Shown here in pieces: positions 39,274 through 48,090 of a stretch of 64,000 nucleotides of DNA; the first letter of the stretch is position 1, and each line of letters starts with the position of its first letter. Position numbers and translations under genes: made by a program. This DNA comes from Atopobiaceae bacterium (GTDB taxonomy: Bacteria > Actinomycetota > Coriobacteriia > Coriobacteriales > Atopobiaceae): assembly GCA_017533825.1 (NCBI GenBank), contig JAFWIE010000022.1, positions 1 through 64,000 of the forward strand, in the 5' to 3' direction. The notes beneath the pieces were generated by a model. That model searched no databases, was not told the origin of the DNA, and saw only the letters and a list, made by a program, of their open reading frames with translations.

Positions 39274-42200
39274 ATGACCTGGCAAGAATCATCTGACTAC
39301 GGTTACGGGTGCAGGCTCGGAGTCGAGTGGAACGAGTCTAACACCAATGGCGGCACGTACAAGCTCGCCCCGTCGGTGTGGCGTCTCGACCAATCAAGCA
39401 CGGACAACAACGGGTCGTCGTTCAGCGAAACGTTGAAAACCGAGCCCGACGGGTCGACTGGATATTGGTCTGGATTGAGATGGGGTTCGGGGTCTGGCTG
39501 GCGCAAAGTAGACTACTACTCGACACGCACGTACTCGAAGGGTCACTCGGCGAAGACCATCAAGCTGACCGTTTCGACCGACAGCGAGTTCGGCACGTGG
39601 TCCGGCAGCTTCCACTACCTCGGCGCAAAGTCGTTCACGGCGTCCATCACCATCCCCGCTAGGACATCCTATTCGGTCACGTTCAACGCGAACGGCGGCT
39701 CGGGAGCGCCCTCCGCGCAGACGAAGTGGTACGCCGAGTCGCTCACGTTGTCGTCCACGAAGCCGACGTTCTCCGGCTACGCGTTCAAGCGTTGGAACAC
39801 GAACACGTCGGACACGGGGACGGCGTACAGCTCGGGCGGCTCTTACACGGGCAACGCGGCGCTGACGCTCTACGCGATTTGGAACCGCACCGTCACCTAC
39901 AACAAGAACACCACCGACACGGTGGGGAGCCTGCCGTCATCGCAGACAGCCGTGAAGTCGAGCGCGATAACGCTCTCGTCAAACACGCCGACGAGGACGA
40001 ACTACGTGTTCTACCACTGGAACACGGGAACGACCAACGCCGGCACCACGTACGCCAAGGGCGGCTCGTACGCCGCGAACAAGCCCAACGTGACGCTCTA
40101 CGCCATCTGGAATCCCATTCTGTACTACAAGGCGAACGGCGGCTCGGGAGCAGACCAGTCGCAGACCAAGACGTACGGCACCGCCGCAACTCTGAAGGCG
40201 GCCGACACGTTTTCCAACGAGGGCTACACGTTCAAGCGTTGGAACACGAACGCCTTGGACACAGGCACGGCCTACGGTGCTGGCGCTTCGTTCACGGGCA
40301 ACGTGACCGCCACGCTCTACGCGATCTGGAACCAGACCATAACCTACGACGCGAACGGCGGGGCGGGAGCGCCAGCCGCGCAGACCGACATCTCGACGAA
40401 CACGATGACAATCAGCGAGGGCGTGCCGACAAGGAGCGGCCACACGTTCCTCGGGTGGAACACCGAGCCCGACGGCACGGGCACTGACTACGCGGCGGGA
40501 GACGAATACTCGGGCGGCAACGTGACGCTCTACGCGAAATGGCGCGTCGACATCGTGCTATCCGACCTAACATGCCGGCTCGTGGACGCTAACGGCACGG
40601 CAGACCCGCTCGGCGGGTACGTCAAGGTGACGGCGAGCTACGACTCGACATCGTCGGGTGCGGACGTGGACTCAATCACCGCCTCGATTGACCACTCGGG
40701 CGTCACCGACACGCAGACCGAGGACACGGGACTCGGGCTCACTGGCAGCGTCGAGTTCACGTTCGGGCCGTATTCCTACGCCGACTTCGACCCGCACGGC
40801 GGCTATTCGGTCGGCACGATAACGGCGGAGAACGACCTCGGCTCCGTCGAGAAGACGTTGGACATAGCGTACACAGCCTACTCCAACCCGCGCCTTGACT
40901 ACATCACCGTGTACCGCGCAGAAGCGGTCACTTCTGGCGGCGTCACGACCTACGAGCGTGCCGATGACGGCACCGACTTGGGAATCGACGCCGTGTGGTC
41001 GGTCTATGGCAGCGCGACGCAGACATCTCCGTCGTCGATAACGGTCAACGTGACGAACACGAAGACCGACACGCTCGTCGCGACGCGCACGTTCTCGAAC
41101 ATCTCCGGCACCTCGGGCAATCCCACGACGCTGGCGGTCTACGCCGACCCCGTGGCGTTCCCAGACGACGTGCTCGACGGCGGCGTCTTGCTCTCGCCGG
41201 AGAGCCAATACTCGGTCTCCGTGACGCTCTCCGACGCGTACTCCGACTCCGCGACTTCCGCGAAGGCGTCGAGGTCGGACATCGTCACCATCGCGTACTT
41301 CACTATGGACTTCTTGGGTGACGCCTATCTTTACAACAAGACCGAGGACACGGCGGTCGACCCGCTCAAAACCTACTACACCAGGAGCGGCTACGGCAAC
41401 ACCAACAGCCCATACGTCTTCACCGAGGTTGACAACCCGACAACTGCGGGGCTCGCCGACTACTACGAGGCGAACGGCCCGAAACCAGGGCACGGCGTCG
41501 CGATCGGAAAGCCCTCCACACGCGAGGGACTGGACGTCGGCATGGAGACGTGGTTCGGGCAGGATGTCCACGTTGCAGGGGGCGTTGATTCGACGGGAGA
41601 CTTGGAAGTCGGCGGAGGTGTTGACGTTGTCGGGAGCATAGCCGCTGGCGGTGAGGTTTCCGCAACCGACGCGAGCGACATTGCCCACAACCTCACGGAG
41701 AAGGCGAACCAGACGGATGTGGACACCGCCCTCGCAAACAAGGTCAACAAGTCAGGCGACACCATGACTGGCGCGTTGACGATGAACGCAGCGTATGTTT
41801 ACTGCAAGAACGGAAACCTCAATAGGGACGGCACGTATCCGACCTCAGCCACCTACGGAACGTCAAGATACGTGTTTTATGACAAAGACGGGGAGCAAAT
41901 AGGCCAGATTCGCGCCCTCCAAACGACAAGCGACAGAATGGGTGTCCAGATAGGCGTTATCAATGAGAAGGCCGACTCATCAGGAGACGTGGGCAACTGG
42001 CTCACGCTCTATGCTGACCGTGACGGTAACTACACCTACGGCATCTCAAATGCCGCGAACTTCCGCTCGACGATTAGTGCAAAAGTAATACCAACGTCGC
42101 TCTACAACAACACAACGGGAACGACTGGCACAGTGACGTTGTCTTCCAGCGCGGCGAATTACAACCACTTGCGAATCTACTGCAAGGCAACACGTGGCAA

Positions 42201-42435
42201 CTCAACGGCGTACAACTCGTTTACCGTCTACTCTCCGAACGGCAAGACGGCGAATCTGCACATGATGTTCATTGACGGTTACTATGCGTACCACTTCTTC
42301 AAGAACGCATCCATATCGGGAACGTCCATTACGCAGTCAAGCGGTTACGGCTGGTATGGAAGCGGCAGCAACGCTGCAACAACGTCGAATCAAAACCATA
42401 TCTACATCGTCCGCGTCGAAGGATGGAGCGAATAG
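39274..42435 (+). CDS. Receptor-binding tail fibre with InlB-type B-repeats
   Basis: 1053 residues. After a beta-rich N-terminus come four tandem Listeria-Bacteroides (InlB B-repeat) modules at about residues 132-206, 207-283, 284-356 and 357-428, each with T-F/Y-NANGG, W-N and LYAIWN/LYAKW landmarks. Next come Ig-like beta domains, a shaft (DATSDIAHNLTEKANQTDVD region, KVNKSGDTMTGALTMN) and a fibre-type C-terminus (NFRSTISAKVIPTSLYN) expected to bind the host. Confidence 0.82.
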   Translation: MTWQESSDYGYGCRLGVEWNESNTNGGTYKLAPSVWRLDQSSTDNNGSSFSETLKTEPDGSTGYWSGLRWGSGSGWRKVDYYSTRTYSKGHSAKTIKLTVSTDSEFGTWSGSFHYLGAKSFTASITIPARTSYSVTFNANGGSGAPSAQTKWYAESLTLSSTKPTFSGYAFKRWNTNTSDTGTAYSSGGSYTGNAALTLYAIWNRTVTYNKNTTDTVGSLPSSQTAVKSSAITLSSNTPTRTNYVFYHWNTGTTNAGTTYAKGGSYAANKPNVTLYAIWNPILYYKANGGSGADQSQTKTYGTAATLKAADTFSNEGYTFKRWNTNALDTGTAYGAGASFTGNVTATLYAIWNQTITYDANGGAGAPAAQTDISTNTMTISEGVPTRSGHTFLGWNTEPDGTGTDYAAGDEYSGGNVTLYAKWRVDIVLSDLTCRLVDANGTADPLGGYVKVTASYDSTSSGADVDSITASIDHSGVTDTQTEDTGLGLTGSVEFTFGPYSYADFDPHGGYSVGTITAENDLGSVEKTLDIAYTAYSNPRLDYITVYRAEAVTSGGVTTYERADDGTDLGIDAVWSVYGSATQTSPSSITVNVTNTKTDTLVATRTFSNISGTSGNPTTLAVYADPVAFPDDVLDGGVLLSPESQYSVSVTLSDAYSDSATSAKASRSDIVTIAYFTMDFLGDAYLYNKTEDTAVDPLKTYYTRSGYGNTNSPYVFTEVDNPTTAGLADYYEANGPKPGHGVAIGKPSTREGLDVGMETWFGQDVHVAGGVDSTGDLEVGGGVDVVGSIAAGGEVSATDASDIAHNLTEKANQTDVDTALANKVNKSGDTMTGALTMNAAYVYCKNGNLNRDGTYPTSATYGTSRYVFYDKDGEQIGQIRALQTTSDRMGVQIGVINEKADSSGDVGNWLTLYADRDGNYTYGISNAANFRSTISAKVIPTSLYNNTTGTTGTVTLSSSAANYNHLRIYCKATRGNSTAYNSFTVYSPNGKTANLHMMFIDGYYAYHFFKNASISGTSITQSSGYGWYGSGSNAATTSNQNHIYIVRVEGWSE

Positions 42436-42443
42436 GGGGAATC

Positions 42444-43043
42444 ATGGGAATCATCAAAGACGAGACTCTACCAAACGGAATGCCCATCAGCTATTTCCGA
42501 ATCGTGTCGCTCACCACGGTCGTCAACCAGCAAAGCATCATCGAGGTTGCAGGCTATGTCTCGCAGGAGGCACGCGAGGAAGAGCAGGAGGCGATCGTCG
42601 ACCCCGACAAGGGTTGCGACGTGTACATCGACACACGCTTCATCGTCGTTGACTACGACCCCGAGATGAGCGTCAACAAGGCATACGAGCTCCTGAAGGG
42701 CATGGAGGAATACGAGGGCGCCGAGGACGTATGGGATGACTGGGCCGTCAGCGAGACCTATTACATCGGCGACATCCGTAAATACGAGGACACCCTGTAC
42801 AAGTGCAGGCAGCTCCACACCGCCCAAGAGGGCTGGGAGCCGCCCAACGCCCCCTCGTTGTGGGAGATTTACGAGGAAGAGGGCGGCATCCCCGTATGGA
42901 CGCAGCCCGAAAGCACCAACCCGTACATGAAGGGCGACAAGGTTCATTTCCCGACCAAGGACGACCCCGTGTACGTGTCCACCATCGACTACAACGTCTA
43001 CGCCCCGAACGTGTACGGCTGGGAACTCGAAGGGGGTGAGTAA
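42444..43043 (+). CDS. Carbohydrate-binding (CBM5/12-like) tail protein
   Basis: 199 residues from ATG 42444 with GGGGGAA upstream. The middle has W-Y-GD-KY-LYKCRQLHTAQEGWEPP-LW, the pattern of CBM5/12 modules; a weaker second copy follows (STNPYMKGDKVHFPTKDDPV). Probably attached to the tail to bind wall or surface glycans. Confidence 0.72.
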   Translation: MGIIKDETLPNGMPISYFRIVSLTTVVNQQSIIEVAGYVSQEAREEEQEAIVDPDKGCDVYIDTRFIVVDYDPEMSVNKAYELLKGMEEYEGAEDVWDDWAVSETYYIGDIRKYEDTLYKCRQLHTAQEGWEPPNAPSLWEIYEEEGGIPVWTQPESTNPYMKGDKVHFPTKDDPVYVSTIDYNVYAPNVYGWELEGGE

Positions 43044-43424
43044 GTGGAGACAACCGTTTCGTATCTCACCTTCGACGAGGTCGGTATCACGATTGCCGTA
43101 ATCGCCGTCGCGTTGGCGTTCATCGTCCTGACCTGGAATGCCGTGAAAGCCATCCACGACTGGCGCGGCATGGCGAGGAAGCCGACAGCCGACCGCATCG
43201 AGGACCACGAGCAGCGCATCACACGCCTAGAGGAATGCTGTACGGAAGTCAAGGGAAAGCTCGAATCTGACTTCCAGTGGCAGAAGGACGCAAGCGACAT
43301 GAACAAGCTGATGCTCCGCAGTATCAAGCACCTCATACAACATGCTGTCGACGGCAACGATACCAAGAAACTAGAGGCTATGGAGCAGGAGATCGACGAC
43401 TACCTGCTGACACACACGAGATAG
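43044..43424 (+). CDS. Membrane coiled-coil protein (holin/spanin-like)
   Basis: 126 residues from GTG 43044. One N-terminal transmembrane helix (VGITIAVIAVALAFIVLTW) and a long charged coil (RITRLEECCTEVKGKLESD). Upstream of the holin and endolysin genes. Could be a second holin component; not certain. Confidence 0.6.
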   Translation: METTVSYLTFDEVGITIAVIAVALAFIVLTWNAVKAIHDWRGMARKPTADRIEDHEQRITRLEECCTEVKGKLESDFQWQKDASDMNKLMLRSIKHLIQHAVDGNDTKKLEAMEQEIDDYLLTHTR

Positions 43425-43433
43425 GAGAAAGAC

Positions 43434-43676
43434 ATGAACACAGAGCGAATCAAGGCAATCCTGACCATCATCGTCACGGCTGCTGTGAACGTCGCCAACA
43501 TCCTGGGCTACGCCCTGGACATGGACGCTGTCCTCAACTGCGTCCTGACCATCTTCTCGTTCATCTGCATCATGTACTCGTGGTGGTTCAACCAGAACGT
43601 CACCGACGAGGCCCAGCAGGCGCAGCTCGTGCTGAACGAGCTCAAGGCCGCGAAGAAGGCAAACCATGCGCTGTAA
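43434..43676 (+). CDS. Holin (SPP1 family)
   Basis: 80 residues. Two hydrophobic segments (LTIIVTAAVNVANILGYAL and NCVLTIFSFICIMYSWW) and the motif FNQNVTDEAQQAQLVLNELK typical of SPP1-type holins. Opens the membrane for the endolysin, whose gene overlaps it. Confidence 0.85.
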   Translation: MNTERIKAILTIIVTAAVNVANILGYALDMDAVLNCVLTIFSFICIMYSWWFNQNVTDEAQQAQLVLNELKAAKKANHAL

Positions 43677-44604
43677 CGAGATCGCGGCTGCTATCCATAA
43701 AAGGATGTGCGAGGACTCGCGGTTCGGCTACTCATGGGACGAACGCTGGGGCTACTATTGGAACGTCTGGACAATCGGCGGTCGCGACTACGTCGTGTAC
43801 GCCGGGGATTACGATTGCAGCTCTTCGACCATCACCGCCTGGAAGAAGGCCATCGAGGGCACGGCTTACGAGGGCAAGCTGGACAACGCCACCTACACGG
43901 GCAACATGAGGTCCGTGTTCGTCAACTCGGGGCTGTTCGAGTGGAAGCCTATGTCGTTCATCGCCAGCCCTGGCGACTTGTATTTGAACGAGGGAAGCCA
44001 CGTCGCCATGTGTCAGACGCAGGAGCCCGACGTCCTCAGCGAGTTCTCGATAAACGAGCACGGCGATGTCTACGGCGGTCAGCGCGGCGACCAGACGGGC
44101 TGGGAATCGCGGCTGAACGGCTACTACGACTACCCGTGGGACGGCATCTTGCACTACAACGGCAAGGCCGACGCGCCGTCGAAGTCCTGGCCGCTCATCA
44201 CGTGGCCGAGCAACGGCGGAAACAACCAGCGATTCACGCTGGAAAAGAAGGGCGATTATTACCTCATCCGCTGCAAGGCGGACAAGCGCGTTCTTGATGT
44301 ATCCGACAACAAGCTCGGCGGAGACGTTATTTTGTACGAAGCCCATGGCGGCGCTAATCAGTTATGGAAGCTGGTGAAGGTTGACGACTACGGAATGTTC
44401 GAGATTCAGTCGAAACTGAACGCCAATTACGTCCTCGACGCCAAGGACAACGCCTCCAAAGACGGCGGCGGGCTGTGTTGTTGGAAGCGCAACAACGGCG
44501 TCAACCAACGCTGGCATTTGATGGCGAACGGCGACGGCACCTACACCATCGTATCGAACATGAAGAGGAAGCTCGTGCTCGACTCCAAGGACGGCGGCAA
44601 GTGA
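43666..44604 (+). CDS. Endolysin: NlpC/P60-like peptidase with ricin-type lectin
   Basis: 312 residues. Residues 1-165 are a papain-like cell-wall peptidase: YDCSSSTITAWKKA with catalytic Cys51, LNEGSHVAMCQ with His112 and a polar SINEHGD that may supply the third residue. Residues 175-312 are a ricin-B beta-trefoil with three repeats ending NQRF, NQLW and NQRW, expected to hold wall or surface sugars. Confidence 0.85.
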   Translation: MRCNEIAAAIHKRMCEDSRFGYSWDERWGYYWNVWTIGGRDYVVYAGDYDCSSSTITAWKKAIEGTAYEGKLDNATYTGNMRSVFVNSGLFEWKPMSFIASPGDLYLNEGSHVAMCQTQEPDVLSEFSINEHGDVYGGQRGDQTGWESRLNGYYDYPWDGILHYNGKADAPSKSWPLITWPSNGGNNQRFTLEKKGDYYLIRCKADKRVLDVSDNKLGGDVILYEAHGGANQLWKLVKVDDYGMFEIQSKLNANYVLDAKDNASKDGGGLCCWKRNNGVNQRWHLMANGDGTYTIVSNMKRKLVLDSKDGGK

Positions 44605-44759
44605 TGAGGGACGCCACGTTCGCCGTGATAATGGCGCTCACCGTCATCGCGCTGGCTCTCTGCCTGGTCGAGATGGCTTCGGGCATGCAATGGCGCGACG
44701 GACAGCTTCACAACCCGTACTGGCCGTTCACGGTCGAGCTGCAAGTGCGCGACCGCTAG
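44604..44759 (+). CDS. 51-residue membrane protein
   Basis: ATG overlaps the endolysin TGA. One hydrophobic helix (ATFAVIMALTVIALALCLVE) and an aromatic C-terminal tail. In the lysis cluster, perhaps a spanin-like or holin-assisting protein; no family recognised. Confidence 0.6.
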   Translation: MRDATFAVIMALTVIALALCLVEMASGMQWRDGQLHNPYWPFTVELQVRDR

Positions 44760-44770
44760 GAGGTGGTCGC

Positions 44771-45532
44771 TTGCTGGACGACTTCACGCCGATAATCCAC
44801 AACCTGCCAGGGCGCACGATTAAAGTGTGGCCCGTGGCAGACGTACACATCGGGGCCAGGGAAGCGGATGTCCAAGGGTTCTCCGATTTCCTTAAGAGCG
44901 TGCAGGAGGACGAGGACAGCTACCTGGTAATAGTGGGCGATATTCTCAATAACGGACTGAAGGACTCATTAAGCAACGTGTACGAAGAAACCGCAGCGCC
45001 CCACGAGCAGGTGAAGATCGCGGCGGAGTTATTTGCACCAGTCGCCGACAAGATTCTCGGCTGCGTCAGCGGCAACCACGAGGCGCGTTCACGCCGGTCG
45101 GTAGACATTGACCCCCTCGCGAGCGTGATGATACTGATTGGCAAGCCAGAGCTTTACAGGCAGAACCTCGCCTTCATCCGAGTCAACCTGCGCGACGGCG
45201 GGGCGAGGGAGACCTACAACCTTCTCTTGGCCCACGGCAAGACCGAGGCGAAGAAACGCCGTTTTCAATATGCCGTTGAAGGGGTGGACGCCGTGATCAC
45301 CGCCCATCTGCACGGCGGGCTTATAGAAAAGCCCGCCCGCCTGGTGTTCTCGCAAAAGGGGACGGTCAAAGTAAAGCACGTGGTATCGGTCACGGCTACG
45401 AGCTGGCTCGATTACAGTAGCTACGCAGCCGCCGGCTTGATGCTCCCGAAAGCCACATCGGACCCGCAGGCGCTCGTGTTGGAGTTCACGCGTGGGAACA
45501 GGAAAGAGGGCAAGCTGCGCGTTGCGTGGTAG
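44771..45532 (+). CDS. Calcineurin-like metallophosphoesterase
   Basis: 253 residues from TTG 44771, which has AGGAGGTGG just upstream. Metal ligands in order: DVHIG (DxH), VIVGDILNNG (GDxxxN), SGNHE (GNHE) and TAHLHGG (HxH-like). Family enzymes cleave phosphoesters in nucleic acids or nucleotides. Last late gene, just before attP; the role in this place is unclear. Confidence 0.82.
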   Translation: MLDDFTPIIHNLPGRTIKVWPVADVHIGAREADVQGFSDFLKSVQEDEDSYLVIVGDILNNGLKDSLSNVYEETAAPHEQVKIAAELFAPVADKILGCVSGNHEARSRRSVDIDPLASVMILIGKPELYRQNLAFIRVNLRDGGARETYNLLLAHGKTEAKKRRFQYAVEGVDAVITAHLHGGLIEKPARLVFSQKGTVKVKHVVSVTATSWLDYSSYAAAGLMLPKATSDPQALVLEFTRGNRKEGKLRVAW

Positions 45533-45690
45533 CCATGAGAGATGTAATGCGATAGTGGTGCATTTATGGTGCGTCCAATGCAAAACGAGTTCAAGCGAGT
45601 TTCAGCGAAATCGCGTATTGACCTGTATATATAGTAAGCGGCTTCCAGCGAGTTCCAGTGAATGTTTGCCCAGGTCAGCGAATGAAACGA

Positions 45691-45764
45691 AGGGGTCGCA
45701 GGTTCAAATCCTGTCCACCCGACCAGGAAAACAGCAGGTCAGAGCATTGCGCTCTGGCCTTTTT
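45691..45764 (+). other. attP: attP core with tRNA 3' end
   Basis: 45692-45725 is the 3' part of a tRNA gene: T-stem GCAGG, loop TTCAAAT, CCTGT, then acceptor CCACCCG, discriminator A and encoded CCA. No 5' half is present, so this is not a working tRNA but the piece that restores the host tRNA on integration. The neighbouring terminator at 45737 may belong to the same exchanged block. Amino acid not identified. Confidence 0.85.
45737..45764 (+). terminator. Rho-independent terminator
   Basis: 9-bp stem GGTCAGAGC/GCTCTGGCC with one G-T pair, 5-nt loop and TTTTT. It closes the late transcript or the rebuilt tRNA gene and overlaps the integrase stop codon on the other strand. Confidence 0.8.
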
Positions 45765-46917
45765 CATTTACTGGTGCGTTTTTGGTGCGTCCGATGCATG
45801 TCCAAGCATCTGTCACGGCGCGCGTGACGCTGTCAAGGTCGTCGTGGATGTAGACTTTTGCTGGCTCGATGCTCGACCAGCCGGCGTAGCGTTGGAGGTC
45901 GAACGGGCTCATGTGGCGCGCCATCATCGACAAGTTGGAGTGGCGCAGCTGGTGCAGCGTCATGCCGTTGCAACCTATTTCCTCGCGAACGCCCTTATGG
46001 GTCGAATCGCCAGTCCACCACCTTTGCAGGTTTTGCGGACGCAGCAAGCCGCCGTGCGTGTTGCAGCACAGCGTCGGCGCGTCGCGCCAGCCGATCGCGT
46101 CGCGTAATCCCCGCCACTCGTCCACTTTCGCGGCCAGCCTCGGCGGTATCGGCAGGATTCTCACGCCAGCGTCAGACTTCGGCTCGCCCGTCTCGCCGCT
46201 CCGCTCCTTCACCGCTAGGTGGACACGGCAGAGCCCGTTATCAACGTCGGAGTCCAGCAACGCGCACGCCTCGCCGCGTCGGAGCCCGAGGCACGCCATG
46301 AAGTACACGGCCATCACGCGACCGTCGACATGCAAGCCGTCCAACCTGTTAAGGAGCAAAGCGAGCTCTTCAGGGGACAGCGCGTCCTTCTCACGCGTGT
46401 CGACCTTCGGCGGCTTCACCTTCGCCATCGGGTTCTTGGACAGGAGCCCGTCGTCGACGGCCTGGGACATGACAGCGTTCAGCGTCACGTGCAGCTTGTT
46501 CATCGTCGTTCCAGACAGCTCGCCGTCCTTGCGCACTGGGTTCTGCTTTATCCACAGGAGAGCGTCGCGGCACGATGCTGGCTTGATATTGTCCATCCTC
46601 TCGTCCCAGAGCGCAGACCTCGCGATTGCGTTAATGTTGCGCTTATCGTTCGCGATGGTGCCTGCGGAGAAGTCGCCGCTTTTCTCGCGCCAGAGCGCCC
46701 AGGACGCCGCGTAAGACCCGAACGTCTCGGAATTGGGTATCGTGTCGCACAATTCAGCGACGAACGCTTCGAGGGCTTCGCAAGCCTGCGTGTACGTTCC
46801 GCTGAATCGGCGCGACTTGCGGCCGAAATCCGTCGTCGCCCACAACCTCCATTTACGGCAACGCGATTTAGGCTTGTCGAGTTCGAGCTGTTGGATAGAA
46901 GAGCCAGTCACCTTCAT
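45739..46917 (-). CDS. int: Tyrosine integrase
   Basis: 392 residues. A basic N-terminal arm-binding region, a core-binding SAM-like domain (about 85-185) and a catalytic domain with CLGLRRGEACAL (first Arg), LHQLRHSNLS (HxxR) and GWSSIEPAKVYIH with the nucleophilic Tyr. Adjacent to attP as usual. Its ATG overlaps the repressor stop (ATGA), so it is co-expressed with the repressor. Confidence 0.93.
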   Translation of the reverse strand: MKVTGSSIQQLELDKPKSRCRKWRLWATTDFGRKSRRFSGTYTQACEALEAFVAELCDTIPNSETFGSYAASWALWREKSGDFSAGTIANDKRNINAIARSALWDERMDNIKPASCRDALLWIKQNPVRKDGELSGTTMNKLHVTLNAVMSQAVDDGLLSKNPMAKVKPPKVDTREKDALSPEELALLLNRLDGLHVDGRVMAVYFMACLGLRRGEACALLDSDVDNGLCRVHLAVKERSGETGEPKSDAGVRILPIPPRLAAKVDEWRGLRDAIGWRDAPTLCCNTHGGLLRPQNLQRWWTGDSTHKGVREEIGCNGMTLHQLRHSNLSMMARHMSPFDLQRYAGWSSIEPAKVYIHDDLDSVTRAVTDAWTCIGRTKNAPVNEKGQSAML

Positions 46918-47324
46918 CGAAGCCCCTTAATCTCCGCCATCGTGCGCGTTGCGCCGTTCTCGTCAACGAACTCCGTCGCGAGGTCGTTCATCGCCGCAAA
47001 CACGTCAGCAGTTTCGACGATGATCTTACGATGCTCGTCGTCCATCATCCTGTAATCTTCCACGAGCCTCAACTCGTCTGGTTCGAGCTCGCTTCCGTTC
47101 GATAGCCTGATTGAGTCGCGCTCGTAATCCTCGTCGACCAAGTCCTCAAGCGTGCAGCCGAGCGCGTTGCACAGGCAGCTCGCGACATCGAGCCCCATCT
47201 TCCTGATGCCCTGCTCGTAGTTCCTGTACGTTTTGGTTGGCATGCCGATGTGAGCTGCGAAATCAGCAGCATTGCTCCACCCGGCGTTCTTGCGAATCTG
47301 CTTAAGGTTCGTTTTCACGTGCAT
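46914..47324 (-). CDS. CI-like immunity repressor (complete copy)
   Basis: 136 residues from ATG 47324. Residues 1-60 are an XRE helix-turn-helix; the C-terminal part (ELRLVEDYRMMDDEHRKIIV) is a helical dimerisation region without a LexA-type protease domain, so induction probably does not use RecA-driven self-cleavage. Coupled to integrase downstream and divergent from cro. Confidence 0.85.
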   Translation of the reverse strand: MHVKTNLKQIRKNAGWSNAADFAAHIGMPTKTYRNYEQGIRKMGLDVASCLCNALGCTLEDLVDEDYERDSIRLSNGSELEPDELRLVEDYRMMDDEHRKIIVETADVFAAMNDLATEFVDENGATRTMAEIKGLR

Positions 47325-47346
47325 CACCTGACCTCTTCTTCATGTT

Positions 47347-47359
47347 ACCCGAAATGGGT
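47347..47359. promoter_or_regulatory. Switch operator O1, second copy
   Basis: ACCC-GAAAT-GGGT, repeat of 304-316. Confidence 0.75.
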
Positions 47360-47371
47360 GAAATTTTCCAC

Positions 47372-47400
47372 ATTATATCCATCTGTTTCTTAATTGACAC
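47372..47400 (-). promoter_or_regulatory. Repressor-integrase promoter, second copy
   Basis: GTGTCA, 17-bp spacer, TATAAT on the minus strand; this copy drives the complete repressor and integrase genes. Confidence 0.75.
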
Positions 47401-47421
47401 CTCACCCATTATGGGTATACT
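47394..47421 (+). promoter_or_regulatory. Early rightward promoter, second copy
   Basis: TTGACA, 16-bp spacer, TATACT, repeat of 351-378. Confidence 0.85.
47404..47416. promoter_or_regulatory. Switch operator O2, second copy
   Basis: ACCC-ATTAT-GGGT in the promoter spacer. Confidence 0.8.
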
Positions 47422-47436
47422 GATTGGTAACAAATC

Positions 47437-47449
47437 ACCCAATGTGGGG
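47437..47449. promoter_or_regulatory. Switch operator O3, second copy
   Basis: ACCC-AATGT-GGGG, repeat of 394-406. Confidence 0.65.
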
Positions 47450-47464
47450 GAGGTGAAAAACAGG

Positions 47465-47677
47465 GTGTATTCGTTCTCCAAGGAAAAGACAGCGGGAATC
47501 CTACGCGAACTTCGCGAGGAAGCTGGTCTGTCGCGCAAGCAGTTGGCAGACCTGTCGAACGTCGGCGAGGAATCTATCAAGGGATATGAGAAGGGCAACA
47601 ACGTCATGTCGCTCGAAGCGGCGGTGAAACTGTCCAACGCCCTCGGCGTGAACCCGTCAGACCTCGTCGGCAAGTAG
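47465..47677 (+). CDS. Cro-like HTH regulator, second copy
   Basis: Same 70-residue protein as at 422-634, GTG start with GGAGGTGA upstream. Here the complete divergent switch (repressor, operators, Cro) can be read in one piece. Confidence 0.85.
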   Translation: MYSFSKEKTAGILRELREEAGLSRKQLADLSNVGEESIKGYEKGNNVMSLEAAVKLSNALGVNPSDLVGK

Positions 47678-47883
47678 GCGCAACGGCAACTTGAAAACCA
47701 ACACGAACTGACAGCAGCTCCACACGGGCGGCACGGCAACGGCACTTCATTCCCCTTTCGATTTTCGATTGCCTGACCAACAATCGCCACTCTTTTTCTT
47801 CCTCTCGATTGCCATGCTCTGCACAAAACGCGAAACGCGCCGTGCCGTCCATGCGGGGCTGCTGAACCAGGGAAGGAGGTGAA

Positions 47884-48090
47884 ATGTCCGACATAACGAA
47901 CATCGAGGCAACGTGCCAGAGAAGGTTCAACCTCGGCTCCGAGAAGCCGACCAAGGAACAGCGCGACAAGGTGACGCGCCTTTGCAGGGTCGGCGAGTTC
48001 AAGAGCGCCTTCAAGATCGGGCGCGAATGGTTTGTCGATTGGGAAGAGGAAAAGAGGATTCATGACGAGAAAAGAAGCGGAGCGGTATAG
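47884..48090 (+). CDS. Excisionase/AlpA-like protein, second copy
   Basis: Identical 68-residue protein to 841-1047. Only this copy lies downstream of the complete switch and about 2 kb from attP. Confidence 0.6.
   Translation: MSDITNIEATCQRRFNLGSEKPTKEQRDKVTRLCRVGEFKSAFKIGREWFVDWEEEKRIHDEKRSGAV

Larger units (their letters stand above)
45556..45798. repeat. 27-bp direct repeats flanking the att core
   Basis: 45556-45582 and 45772-45798 agree at 24 of 27 positions; both begin TGGTGC and end ATGCA. A second pair, AGCGAGTTYCAGYGAA, lies at 45594-45609 and 45647-45662, 53 bp (five helical turns) apart. They are candidate arm sites for integrase or excisionase. Confidence 0.6.

Noticed and set aside
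39274..42435. Diversity-generating retroelement target in the fibre
   Set aside because: No reverse transcriptase gene and no template repeat are present in the full 47-kb genome.
45692..45725. Functional tRNA gene
   Set aside because: Only the T-arm and 3' acceptor strand are present; the 5' half is missing, as expected for attP.
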